From: Ornithinimicrobium murale
Lineage (GTDB): Bacteria; Actinomycetota; Actinomycetes; Actinomycetales; Dermatophilaceae
Length of the DNA stretch: 64,000 nt
Assembly (NCBI RefSeq): GCF_003352835.1
Contig: NZ_QLVD01000019.1
Location: forward strand, 62,001-126,000
Reading direction: 5' to 3'
Shown here one piece after another: positions 50,267-57,034 of the stretch. The notes beneath the pieces are model-generated. The model saw only the letters and a program-made list of their open reading frames with translations, was not told the origin of the DNA and ran no database searches. Within the stretch, counting starts at the first letter, position 1. The number at the start of each line of letters is the position of its first letter. A program made the translations under genes and the position numbers.

Positions 50267-50473
50267 TTAGTGCCTCGCTCGGTAGGACTCAGCCAGCTTG
50301 TCGACCTCGTCCTGGTACTCCTGCGGGGTCCGGGTGACGTCGCCGCTGGCGTCCCAGATGGCGCCGCACGACGTGCTCTCACACTCGATGGTGACCTTCG
50401 CGTCCCACGCCAGGCCGGAGTCGTCCCAGAAGGCAGAAACCTCCGAGCCGCAGTACGTGCAGGTGATCTTCAT
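50267..50473 (-). CDS. Small zinc-ribbon protein
   Basis: 68 residues from ATG 50473. CTYCGSEV then ECESTSCGAIW places four Cys as two pairs of a zinc ribbon; the tail is helical. Similar to phage Ogr/zinc-ribbon-like small proteins. First gene of a minus-strand run, 12 bases before the next, and divergent from a tagged gene with only 38 bases between them. Confidence 0.7.
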   Translation of the reverse strand: MKITCTYCGSEVSAFWDDSGLAWDAKVTIECESTSCGAIWDASGDVTRTPQEYQDEVDKLAESYRARH

Positions 50474-50490
50474 GGCCTGTTGGTGTGGCG
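50474..50490 (-). promoter_or_regulatory. Class A element before the zinc-ribbon gene
   Basis: CGCCACACCAACAGGCC (minus strand) directly precedes ATG 50473 and abuts the class B element of the divergent gene. Confidence 0.65.
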
Positions 50491-50493
50491 GCC

Positions 50494-50511
50494 CCGCACA
50501 GTGAGCAGGAC
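50494..50511 (+). promoter_or_regulatory. Class B element before a tagged gene
   Basis: CCGCACAGTGAGCAGGAC directly precedes ATG 50512. Only three bases separate it from the divergent class A element. Confidence 0.65.
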
Positions 50512-51489
50512 ATGAGCACCCCCATCAGCAGCCAGGCCGAGGCCATCCGCGAGCAGCACCGCGACCCTTCAGGAAAGTTCGGCAGTCAGCCGGCAGCAGA
50601 GTCGTCAGCCACGGTCGAGGCCACCAATACCGAAGTCGTCGAGATGCTCGGTGAGATGTCCTGGGAACCGAGCCGCTTCGGCGAGACGGTGACCGTCCAG
50701 GGACCCAGCCTGTACCTGGGCGCCGCGGTCCCGGCCGAGCACGCCGACGACCCGGCCTACCTGGACAAGCGCTTCCACCGGCTCCAGGCCTACTTTGAGG
50801 ACAACTACGGGGCGAAGCTGACTCCCGGCGAGGACCGGCACGTCGAGTCGGCCCGAGTCTCCTGGGAGATCGAGCACGAGGACGCGACCCCCGGTCAGCA
50901 CGCCGACCTGCAGACCAGGACGGTTGAGCAACTGTCCGGTCCCGATGGGTCTGCCACCGAGCTGGCCGCCCACCTGCGCGAGGGCGAGGACGGGCGCACT
51001 GTGATGTCGCAGGACCTGGCCGACTACCTGGCAGAGTCCGACGAGGCCGCGAAGACACCGACTGACGTCACCCTGACCGGCGATGAGGACTTCTGGCCGC
51101 ACCGCACCGTCGACCTCGACCAGAAGTCACTGGACTACGCGGTGAAGACGGCCCGCGACCACATCGAGATCTCCCACCGGGTCCGGCGGGTCGGGGCACG
51201 CAACGGCAGCATCATCGCCCAGACGTACAGCGCCAGCGGCGACAAGGGCCGTCTGGCTGTGTACGACGCGAACGCCTGGACCCCGCCAAGCTCGACCCCG
51301 ATGCTCGCCTGGTCGGCGCCGGACGCCATCCCGGTGGCCAGGGTCGACATGGATGGTCACGTCAGCCTGCTCACCGGGAACGACGCGCTGTGCCGGGACT
51401 GCGGTCAACCACTGGACGACATGGGTAGCCCGAACGTCAAGGGCTGCTGCCTGGCGTGCACCGGGGAGTGGGCTGACGACCGCCCCTGA
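50512..51489 (+). CDS. Tagged protein with C-terminal zinc-ribbon-like Cys
   Basis: 325 residues. The tag is canonical (EAIREQHRDPSGKFGSQP then AAESS). A helical middle (KRFHRLQAYFEDNYGAKLTP; VMSQDLADYLAESDEAAKTP) leads to a beta segment and a Cys quartet (LCRDCGQPLDDMG, GCCLACTGEW) suggesting a C-terminal zinc ribbon. Function unknown. Confidence 0.75.
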   Translation: MSTPISSQAEAIREQHRDPSGKFGSQPAAESSATVEATNTEVVEMLGEMSWEPSRFGETVTVQGPSLYLGAAVPAEHADDPAYLDKRFHRLQAYFEDNYGAKLTPGEDRHVESARVSWEIEHEDATPGQHADLQTRTVEQLSGPDGSATELAAHLREGEDGRTVMSQDLADYLAESDEAAKTPTDVTLTGDEDFWPHRTVDLDQKSLDYAVKTARDHIEISHRVRRVGARNGSIIAQTYSASGDKGRLAVYDANAWTPPSSTPMLAWSAPDAIPVARVDMDGHVSLLTGNDALCRDCGQPLDDMGSPNVKGCCLACTGEWADDRP

Positions 51490-51495
51490 TCGGCC

Positions 51496-51513
51496 CCGCA
51501 CAGTGAGCAGGAC
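51496..51513 (+). promoter_or_regulatory. Class B element before a tagged gene
   Basis: CCGCACAGTGAGCAGGAC, identical to the element at 50494-50511, directly precedes ATG 51514. Confidence 0.65.
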
Positions 51514-52806
51514 ATGAGCACCCAGCAGATGACCGCACAGTCCGAGGCCGCCCGGGAAGCACACCGTGACCCCTCAGGCAAGTTCGGCACCCAGCCGGCC
51601 ACCGAGTCCGACCTGTCCCTCGACGCCGGCCAGAACCAGGAATGGGGGCAGACCCCTGACGTCCGTGAGGGCAGCCGGACCCCTTGGGGCCAGGCACAGC
51701 ACGTGCAGGAGATCGCTCCGGGGATCGTGTCGGTGTCCTGCGCGGGCCATGGTGGCGTGAAGCTGTCGCGTGAGCGCAACGCCGAGGTGCACACGGTGTT
51801 CCGTTCATCGTCCGGCTGGTATGAGGAGGACTGTGAGTGGCAGGCGGCTGCCGCGGCCCACCCGGAGGCGTTCGCCCGTGGGAGCCAGGATGCCGACGAG
51901 GTCTACGAGGACGCGAAGGAGTCGCTGCGGAACTGGTCCCCTGACGAGTTCACCGAGGCGTTCGGCGAGACCGCTGACGAGACCAACTCCTACATCATGC
52001 GCGAGCGGAAGGAGCGTGCCGATAAGGATGCGTACCGCGAGGCCCACGCAGACGACTTCGTGACCACCGAGGGTTCCATCCCGGCCTGGTGCCCTCCCGG
52101 CTACCAGGTAGTCACCGCCGAGCAGCGCTCCACCGGCACTCAGCAGTCCTTTGTCGTGGCTTCTGGGTGGTGGGAGCGCAACGGGACCAAGCGGACCGAC
52201 ACTCCTGTCGTGCTGGACCCCGACTCGATGGTCGACGTGACCGACATCCAGAAGCAGTTCCACGCCGAGGTGAAGACCGGCCGCCCCGAGGATGACCTGA
52301 CCCCGGTCACCAGCATCGAGGAACTGGGCATCGACACCTCTCACCTGACTGCAAACCAGGCAGAGCGGGCCACCGCCGAGCTCAACAAGCTCTGCCGTCT
52401 CCCCGCCGGCGACGTCGACACCCTGTCTGAGCACCTGGTTCGGGAGGGTGCCCGTGGGAAGTCCTGCTACTGGGACGGCGAGAAGGTCGCCCACCACGTG
52501 ACCCTGTCCGGTTCCTTCGTGCGCCCGGTGTCAAAGGCCAGCTACGACGCGCTGACCGGACTGACCGACCACACGACGGAGGCGACAAGGGCGCGCACCG
52601 AGAACGGACTGGCGACGGCCAACGTGGAGCGCCACCAGGCGAACTGGACCCTGGCAGAGCCAGCCGGGCAGAAAGCTCTGGCACGGCAGAAGACATCCGC
52701 GGAGGAGCTCGCCAAGATCCGCGAGGAGGAGTCGGCGATGTACAAGGAACGTGAGGCCCGTTACCACGAGCTTGTCAACCAGCGCCTGGCCGAGCAGTCC
52801 GACTAA
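51514..52806 (+). CDS. Tagged protein with DUF7007-like region
   Basis: 430 residues. Canonical tag (EAAREAHRDPSGKFGTQP then ATESD). Residues ~55-125 (TPWGQAQHVQEIAPGIVSVS; AGHGGVKLSRERN; WYEEDCEWQAAAAAHPEAF) match, from memory, the DUF7007-type domain found in phage and plasmid proteins. The C-terminal 100 residues form a long charged helix (ARQKTSAEELAKIREEESAM). Function unknown. A 47-residue minus-strand frame (52775-52918) overlaps the end and is not supported further. Confidence 0.75.
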   Translation: MSTQQMTAQSEAAREAHRDPSGKFGTQPATESDLSLDAGQNQEWGQTPDVREGSRTPWGQAQHVQEIAPGIVSVSCAGHGGVKLSRERNAEVHTVFRSSSGWYEEDCEWQAAAAAHPEAFARGSQDADEVYEDAKESLRNWSPDEFTEAFGETADETNSYIMRERKERADKDAYREAHADDFVTTEGSIPAWCPPGYQVVTAEQRSTGTQQSFVVASGWWERNGTKRTDTPVVLDPDSMVDVTDIQKQFHAEVKTGRPEDDLTPVTSIEELGIDTSHLTANQAERATAELNKLCRLPAGDVDTLSEHLVREGARGKSCYWDGEKVAHHVTLSGSFVRPVSKASYDALTGLTDHTTEATRARTENGLATANVERHQANWTLAEPAGQKALARQKTSAEELAKIREEESAMYKEREARYHELVNQRLAEQSD

Positions 52807-53006
52807 CCGGCGGCGACCGCAGACGACCCAGGTCCACGACGTCCATGTTGGTCGCGAACTCGCCCCGTTTCATGCCGAGCCCACGCACCTGGCGCGCCGT
52901 CCCGTCCGGGTATGCCATGCGTGCAGCATGGGACCTCCCTCGTTGTACCGGCAAGAAAATGGGTTGATTGCGCTGTGCGGCACCAGGATTGCTTGACGTT
53001 TCTCGG

Positions 53007-53078
53007 TGCCCCCGGCAGGAGTCGAACCTGCGACACCCCGTTTAGGAAACGGGTGCTCTTCCGCTGAGCTACGAAGGC
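53007..53078 (-). tRNA. tRNA-Arg (CCT)
   Basis: 72 bases; anticodon loop TTCCTAA; acceptor GCCTTCG with CGGGGGC including G-T pairs. Confidence 0.92.
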
Positions 53079-53130
53079 AAAGAGCCAGGTGGCCGAGTTG
53101 GGGATCGGGGACGCACTCGGCCACCTGGCT

Positions 53131-53147
53131 GCCCTGCTGGTGTGGCG
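53131..53147 (-). promoter_or_regulatory. Class A element inside the tRNA array
   Basis: CGCCACACCAGCAGGGC, followed by A at 53130 where other copies have the A of ATG; here no start codon follows. The site precedes tRNA-Arg (CCT), so it behaves like a promoter. Confidence 0.6.
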
Positions 53148-53180
53148 TTCGCTGGTCCTCGCCCCTCGAACGTGGGCTGG

Positions 53181-53253
53181 TATCCCCAGCGGGACTCGAA
53201 CCCGCGTTACCAGCGTGAAAGGCCGGCGTCCTGGGCCACTAGACGATGGGGAC
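53181..53253 (-). tRNA. tRNA-Glu (TTC)
   Basis: 73 bases; anticodon TTC; acceptor GTCCCCA/TGGGGAT with one G-T pair. Confidence 0.93.
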
Positions 53254-53257
53254 CTGG

Positions 53258-53328
53258 AGATGCTGATCGGATTCGAACCGACGTACGCGGAGTTGCAGTC
53301 CGCTCCCTAGCCATTCGGGCACAGCACC
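53258..53328 (-). tRNA. tRNA-Cys (GCA)
   Basis: 71 bases; anticodon loop CTGCAAC; acceptor GGTGCTG/CAGCATC. Confidence 0.93.
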
Positions 53329-53333
53329 ATGTG

Positions 53334-53418
53334 CGGAGGATGCAGGGATCGAACCTGCGCGGGTGTCACCCCGGCCACCGCTTAGCAAGCGGGCGCCTTG
53401 CCTCTCGGCCAATCCTCC
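53334..53418 (-). tRNA. tRNA-Ser (GCT)
   Basis: 85 bases with long variable arm; anticodon loop TGCTAAG; acceptor GGAGGAT/ATCCTCC. Confidence 0.94.
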
Positions 53419-53510
53419 TTGCTCTGGGCGCTTTGACGAACGACACAACCAGCCGTTGACCTGCGCAGATGCACCCAGGTCCGTCGATCGGGCCCCTTGG
53501 GGCACCGTGG

Positions 53511-53529
53511 CGCCACACCCCAAGTGGGC
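53511..53529 (+). promoter_or_regulatory. Class A-like element upstream of the NlpC/P60 gene
   Basis: CGCCACACCCCAAGTGGGC followed by ATGTTCACC; CACA ends 12 bases before this A. The real start codon is 55 bases further on with its own ribosome site, which supports a promoter role. Confidence 0.5.
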
Positions 53530-53584
53530 ATGTTCACCACTGGACACCTTCGTCCCGTGCGCGTCCCCGACCTTGGAGAAACCC

Positions 53585-54436
53585 ATGCGCAACACCAACC
53601 GCGCCCTCGGCCTGAGCCTCGCCGGCACCGTGGCAGTCACTGCGCTGGTGGCCGCGAGCCTGACCGGCGGCGCCAGCCAGACCCCTGCCCCTACTGCCGA
53701 GACAGTCGCCGCCCAGGTGAACGAGTCGCCCGTCGCCATGCTGATGACCGACGCAGGGCCAGCCGCCCAGCGCGACCAGCCCGCGGCCAGCCGGAGCCGG
53801 GATCGTGAACTGGTCATCTCCGAGGGCGTCACGCCCCAGCCCGTCGTAGCTGAGCCGGTCGTTGCAACGAAGGCACCCGCCGACATCGAGCCGGTCTACT
53901 CCCCACCCCTGGGTTTCACCGGGATCACCCCTGCGCCCGAGCCTGCCCCGGAGCCCGCCGCTGAGCCGGTCTCCGAGCCCGTCCAGGCAGACGAGCCGGT
54001 CTCCGAACCCGCAGAGGTGCCCGCCCAGCTCACCTCGGCGCCGGCCGTGCAATCCGAGCCGGCACCAGAGCCTGAGCCTGCGCCTGCCCCGGCACCCCCG
54101 TCCAACAGTGGCGGCGTCCTGGGTATCGCGGCCAGCTACGTCGGCACGCCATACTCACTCGGCGCGAGCGGCCCGGGTGCCTTCGACTGCTCCGGCTACA
54201 CCTCCTACGTCTTCGCTCAGGTCGGCATCAACCTGCCCCGCAGCGCGGCCGCCCAGCAGTCCTACGCCACCCCGGTGAGCAACCCGGCCCCCGGCGACCT
54301 GGTCTTCTGGGGCTACCCGGCCTACCACGTCGGCATCTACGCCGGCAACGGAATGGTCTACGACGCGGGCAACCCCGGCACCGGTGTCATTTACCGGTCG
54401 GTGTTCTCCGGGGTCAGCGGCTACGGCCGCGTCTGA
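53585..54436 (+). CDS. Secreted NlpC/P60 peptidoglycan hydrolase
   Basis: 283 residues from ATG 53585 with TTGGAG upstream. Signal peptide (GLSLAGTVAVTALVAASLTG), a long Pro/Glu/Ala linker of about 100 residues that could span the wall, then a C-terminal NlpC/P60 domain: catalytic Cys in AFDCSGYTSYVF and His in YPAYHVGIYAG. Such enzymes cut peptide bonds in peptidoglycan. On a mobile element it may open the wall for transfer. It is the only plus-strand gene within this part of the tRNA array. Confidence 0.92.
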   Translation: MRNTNRALGLSLAGTVAVTALVAASLTGGASQTPAPTAETVAAQVNESPVAMLMTDAGPAAQRDQPAASRSRDRELVISEGVTPQPVVAEPVVATKAPADIEPVYSPPLGFTGITPAPEPAPEPAAEPVSEPVQADEPVSEPAEVPAQLTSAPAVQSEPAPEPEPAPAPAPPSNSGGVLGIAASYVGTPYSLGASGPGAFDCSGYTSYVFAQVGINLPRSAAAQQSYATPVSNPAPGDLVFWGYPAYHVGIYAGNGMVYDAGNPGTGVIYRSVFSGVSGYGRV

Positions 54437-54440
54437 GAGG

Positions 54441-54513
54441 TGCCCCCGGCAGGGCTCGAACCTGCGACACTCCGATTAAAAGTCGGTGGCTCTACCAACT
54501 GAGCTACGGGGGC
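54441..54513 (-). tRNA. tRNA-Lys (TTT)
   Basis: 73 bases; anticodon loop CTTTTAA; acceptor GCCCCCG/CGGGGGC. Confidence 0.95.
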
Positions 54514-54519
54514 GTGGGC

Positions 54520-54636
54520 TCAGGCCGCGGGCTCCCGGACCATCACCATGCCGTCGCACATCGGGCACCAGACGGCGCTGCTGCCAAGGCTGACCTGCAG
54601 TCGGTGTCCGCACTCGAGCTCCTGCTTGCTGTCCAT
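54520..54636 (-). CDS. Tiny zinc-ribbon-like protein within the tRNA array
   Basis: 38 residues from ATG 54636 with GAGGAGG upstream. ECGHRLQV then WCPMCDGMV gives a CxH and CxxC set for one zinc. Between tRNA-Lys and tRNA-Leu on the same strand. Function unknown. Confidence 0.55.
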   Translation of the reverse strand: MDSKQELECGHRLQVSLGSSAVWCPMCDGMVMVREPAA

Positions 54637-54667
54637 GACGACCTCCTCGTCGCTGGCGATGTTGTGG

Positions 54668-54751
54668 TGCCCCGGGAGAGAGTCGAACCCTCACGCCCGT
54701 ACGGGCACTGGTTTCTGAGACCAGCGCGTCTGCCAGTTCCGCCACCGAGGC
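54668..54751 (-). tRNA. tRNA-Leu (CAG)
   Basis: 84 bases with long variable arm; anticodon loop CTCAGAA; acceptor GCCTCGG/CCGGGGC. Confidence 0.94.
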
Positions 54752-54778
54752 ATTGCGGGGCGACCTGTGAGGGTGCCC

Positions 54779-54854
54779 TGGAGCGGACGACCGGGCTCGA
54801 ACCAGCGACCTCCACCTTGGCAAGGTGGCGCTCTACCAACTGAGCTACGTCCAC
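54779..54854 (-). tRNA. tRNA-Gly (GCC) with encoded CCA
   Basis: Anticodon loop TTGCCAA; acceptor GTGGACG/CGTCCGC; CCA encoded at 54779-54781. Confidence 0.95.
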
Positions 54855-54867
54855 GAGGTACTGCGAG

Positions 54868-54940
54868 CTGCCCAGGCAGGGCTCGAACCTGCGACATTCC
54901 GATTAACAGTCGGACGCTCTGCCAGCTGAGCTACTGGGCA
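54868..54940 (-). tRNA. tRNA-Asn (GTT)
   Basis: 73 bases; anticodon loop CTGTTAA; acceptor TGCCCAG/CTGGGCA. Confidence 0.95.
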
Positions 54941-54945
54941 ATGAG

Positions 54946-55023
54946 TGCGTGCCTCCGGAGTCGAACCGGTCCCACGAACTGCGACCGTCGCCGCATGTTC
55001 GTCCGGCCCTCGCGGAGACACGC
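54946..55023 (-). ncRNA. tRNA-like RNA without canonical anticodon arm
   Basis: Acceptor GCGTGTC/GGCACGC (one G-T) and T-arm CCGGTTCGACTCCGG are intact over 78 bases. The middle instead folds as ACGAAC-A-TGCG...CGCA-GTTCGT, a longer hairpin with loop GCGACGGT, and no normal D-arm or anticodon is found. Either a decayed tRNA or a tRNA mimic. Confidence 0.5.
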
Positions 55024-55120
55024 GTCCTGGTGCCGGCGGATCGCTAGCCGTCACGACGGACAACATGAGGCGTACCGGTCTGGCCGGACTTGCCTGCGAC
55101 CCGGATGGCACCGGGACTGG

Positions 55121-55194
55121 CGACCCTGACCGGACTCGAACCGGCGACCTCCCGGCTGACAACCGGGCGCTCTAACCAACTGAGCTACAGGGCC
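55121..55194 (-). tRNA. tRNA-Asp (GTC)
   Basis: 74 bases; anticodon loop TTGTCAG; acceptor GGCCCTG/CAGGGTC. Confidence 0.94.
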
Positions 55195-55198
55195 TTGG

Positions 55199-55270
55199 CT
55201 TCCCGTCAAGGATTCGAACCTCGATTACTGGAACCAGACTCCAGCGTCCTACCAATTGGACGAACGGGAA
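55199..55270 (-). tRNA. tRNA-Gln (CTG)
   Basis: 72 bases; anticodon loop GTCTGGT; acceptor TTCCCGT/ACGGGAA. Confidence 0.9.
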
Positions 55271-55297
55271 ATGAGTTGTGCGGCAATGAAACTGAGG

Positions 55298-55371
55298 TGG
55301 CCCGTGTGAGGTTCGAACTCGCGATCTCCACCTTGAGCGGGTGGCGTCTTGACCAACTAGACCAACGGGCC
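55298..55371 (-). tRNA. tRNA-Glu (CTC), atypical loop lacking U33
   Basis: 74 bases; acceptor GGCCCGT/ACGGGCC. The anticodon stem CCACC/GGTGG encloses CGCTCAA, so position 33 is G instead of the almost universal T. Confidence 0.85.
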
Positions 55372-55373
55372 GG

Positions 55374-55446
55374 GGTGACCGGCGGGGATCGAACCCGCAA
55401 CCTCCTGACTCACATTCAGGCGCTCTGCCAGTTGAGCTACGGCCAC
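55374..55446 (-). tRNA. tRNA-His (GTG)
   Basis: 73 bases; anticodon loop ATGTGAG; acceptor GTGGCCG/CGGTCAC, discriminator C. The base before position 1 is T, so the extra G-1 of tRNA-His seems not encoded. Confidence 0.93.
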
Positions 55447-55448
55447 AG

Positions 55449-55521
55449 TGGTCACGGCAGGGATCGAACCTGCGACTCCCTCGGTGTGAACGAGGTGCTC
55501 TGCCATCTGAGCTACGCGACC
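55449..55521 (-). tRNA. tRNA-Val (CAC)
   Basis: 73 bases; anticodon loop TTCACAC; acceptor GGTCGCG/CGTGACC. Confidence 0.94.
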
Positions 55522-55564
55522 TGGTGCACCGATGTCGCACGGTGCCAGCACCTTAGTTGCTGAG

Positions 55565-55648
55565 CGGAGGGTGGAGGAGTTGAACCCCTGCCCGCAATGG
55601 ACACCACGGTTTTCAAGACCGCTTGCCGACCGACCGGCGGCACCCTCC
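55565..55648 (-). tRNA. tRNA-Ser (TGA)
   Basis: 84 bases with long variable arm; anticodon loop CTTGAAA; acceptor GGAGGGT/ACCCTCC. Confidence 0.94.
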
Positions 55649-55660
55649 AGGGTTGATGCG

Positions 55661-55744
55661 TGCCTCGGGAGGGAGTCGAACCCTCACGCCCTCGTGGACA
55701 CCGGTGTTTGAGACCGGGGCGTCTGCCTGTTCCGCCACCGAGGC
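55661..55744 (-). tRNA. tRNA-Leu (CAA)
   Basis: 84 bases with long variable arm; anticodon loop CTCAAAC; acceptor GCCTCGG/CCGAGGC. Confidence 0.94.
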
Positions 55745-55749
55745 TTGCG

Positions 55750-55822
55750 AGCCCACCCCCGGGGTCGAACCGGGAACCTGCCGCTTACAAGGCGGATGCT
55801 CTGCCAGTTGAGCTAGGCGGGC
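55750..55822 (-). tRNA. tRNA-Thr (TGT)
   Basis: 73 bases; anticodon loop TTGTAAG; acceptor GCCCGCC/GGTGGGC. Confidence 0.95.
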
Positions 55823-55959
55823 GAGGTGCCGCTGAACGGAAGGCGTGGGCGTCAGCAGGCCCCGTCGCACGGCGCGTCGCACGTCGTGCAGGCAGCGGGG
55901 GAGGGGCGCACTGCTCGAGGCTGGCGCCTTCCGCGTCGACGTCGCCATGGCAGTGCAGC

Positions 55960-56223
55960 TCATCGAGCCACCGTCTCGAAGAACGACAGCCGGGTGAGTC
56001 GGCCGTTGGGATCGAAGGTAAACTCGCCGAACTGTCCGCCACCACGGTCGGACCTCTCGGGTGCTGACCACGGGTCGACGTACAGATCGACGTCAGTGTC
56101 TCCCGGCCACCTGCTCCGGGCGATGACGCTTTGACGGACGCCTCGACGACGGAACACTTCGCTGATGAGCTGCTGGTCGGTGAAGCCGTCCAGGGCTGGC
56201 GTTGAAGTCTGCTCGTCGTTCAT
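55960..56223 (-). CDS. Small hypothetical protein within the tRNA array
   Basis: 87 residues from ATG 56223 with GGAGG 5 bases upstream. DGFTDQQLISEVFRRRGVRQ then DTDVDLYVDPWSAPE; the end has FGEFTFDPNGRLTRLSFFE. A class A element at 56236-56252 predicts transcription starting 12 bases upstream of this ATG. Unknown function. 55823-55959 holds only a short Cys-rich frame that was not called. Confidence 0.65.
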   Translation of the reverse strand: MNDEQTSTPALDGFTDQQLISEVFRRRGVRQSVIARSRWPGDTDVDLYVDPWSAPERSDRGGGQFGEFTFDPNGRLTRLSFFETVAR

Positions 56224-56235
56224 CGTGACCTCCAT

Positions 56236-56252
56236 GGTTTTCGGGTGTGGCG
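56236..56252 (-). promoter_or_regulatory. Class A element upstream of the 87-residue gene
   Basis: CGCCACACCCGAAAACC on the minus strand, followed by A at 56235 ten bases after CACA; the start codon is 12 bases further with an SD sequence. Confidence 0.55.
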
Positions 56253-56276
56253 CCACCAGCCGCGGTGTCCTTCTGG

Positions 56277-56348
56277 TGGCCCTCCCTGGGATCGAACCAG
56301 GGCACCGCGGGCTTCAACCGCGTGCTCTGCCAACTGAGCTAGAAGGCC
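56277..56348 (-). tRNA. tRNA-Phe (GAA)
   Basis: 72 bases; anticodon loop TTGAAGC; acceptor GGCCTTC/GAGGGCC. Confidence 0.94.
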
Positions 56349-56488
56349 TTGATGCAAGAGGTCGAGGAGTCCCAGTACGGCGCCGGCGCTACCGGACTTG
56401 GCTTGGCCACGGGCTTGGCCCACCGGGTGGTCCTGCCTGCATTCGCTGCGGGTCGTGCGACTCCCGCTGGCCGACTGGGCCCTCTACG

Positions 56489-56561
56489 TGCCGCTCCGAG
56501 GACTCGAACCTCGCGCCCTCCGATTAAGAGTCGGATGCTCTACCTGATGAGCTAGAGCGGC
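56489..56561 (-). tRNA. tRNA-Lys (CTT)
   Basis: 73 bases; anticodon loop CTCTTAA; acceptor GCCGCTC/GAGCGGC. Confidence 0.95.
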
Positions 56562-56633
56562 AGGTGCCGATGTGGCCCCATGAGGGTCAGGGGCTACGAC
56601 TTCGCGGGCCACCGGCAGCACCCGTGAGGAAGT

Positions 56634-56709
56634 TGGAGCGGACGACGGGACTCGAACCCGCACGCTTCTGCTTGGAGGGCAGATGCTCAACCAATCGAGC
56701 TCCGTCCGC
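56634..56709 (-). tRNA. tRNA-Gly (TCC) with encoded CCA
   Basis: Anticodon loop CTCCAAG; acceptor GCGGACG/CGTCCGC; CCA encoded at 56634-56636. Confidence 0.94.
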
Positions 56710-56741
56710 GAAAGCCGGCCCGAACTCCGAGGCGGCCGAGT

Positions 56742-56821
56742 TGGTGCGGCAGGACTCGAACCTGCGATACCCGAAGGTGGCGGATTTACAGTCCGCTACA
56801 ATAGCCACTATGCGACGCACC
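56742..56821 (-). tRNA. tRNA-Tyr (GTA)
   Basis: About 80 bases with a medium variable arm; anticodon loop CTGTAAA; acceptor GGTGCG/CGCACC. Confidence 0.9.
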
Positions 56822-56823
56822 AG

Positions 56824-56900
56824 TGGCGCGGGCGGGATTTGAACCCGCGATCTCAAGGCTTATGAGGCCTGCGAGGACGACCGAACTCCTCCACCGCGCA
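56824..56900 (-). tRNA. Initiator-like tRNA-Met (CAT)
   Basis: 77 bases; anticodon loop CTCATAA. Acceptor TGCGCGG against CCGCGCC leaves T1 opposite C72 unpaired, and the D-stem GAGG/CCTC has an A11-T24 pair. Both are hallmarks of bacterial initiator tRNA. The usual three G-C pairs at the anticodon are G, G, C here. Confidence 0.85.
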
Positions 56901-56901
56901 G

Positions 56902-56974
56902 TGCCCTCGACAGGACTCGAACCTGTGACCTTCGGCTCCGGAAGCCGCTGCTCTATCCGCTGAGCTACGAGGGC
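56902..56974 (-). tRNA. tRNA-Arg (CCG)
   Basis: 73 bases; anticodon loop TTCCGGA; acceptor GCCCTCG/CGAGGGC. Confidence 0.94.
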
Positions 56975-57034
56975 AATTCGTTCTGGACTGGCTGGCGATG
57001 AGAAATCTGGCCCCAGACCTGGCCTTACATAGAC

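Noticed and set aside
21736-51513. Class A/B elements considered as unusual ribosome-binding sites
   Set aside because: One copy precedes a tRNA without any start codon and two precede genes that have ordinary SD-led starts further downstream, which fits a promoter better.
52775-52918. A 47-residue minus-strand frame overlapping the end of the 51514 gene
   Set aside because: No clear ribosome site at the right distance and no recognisable domain; overlap with a good gene.
55823-55959. Cys-rich short frame (CTTCDAPCDGAC) on the minus strand in the array
   Set aside because: Only about 19 codons from a GTG without a ribosome site; kept as an unassigned gap.
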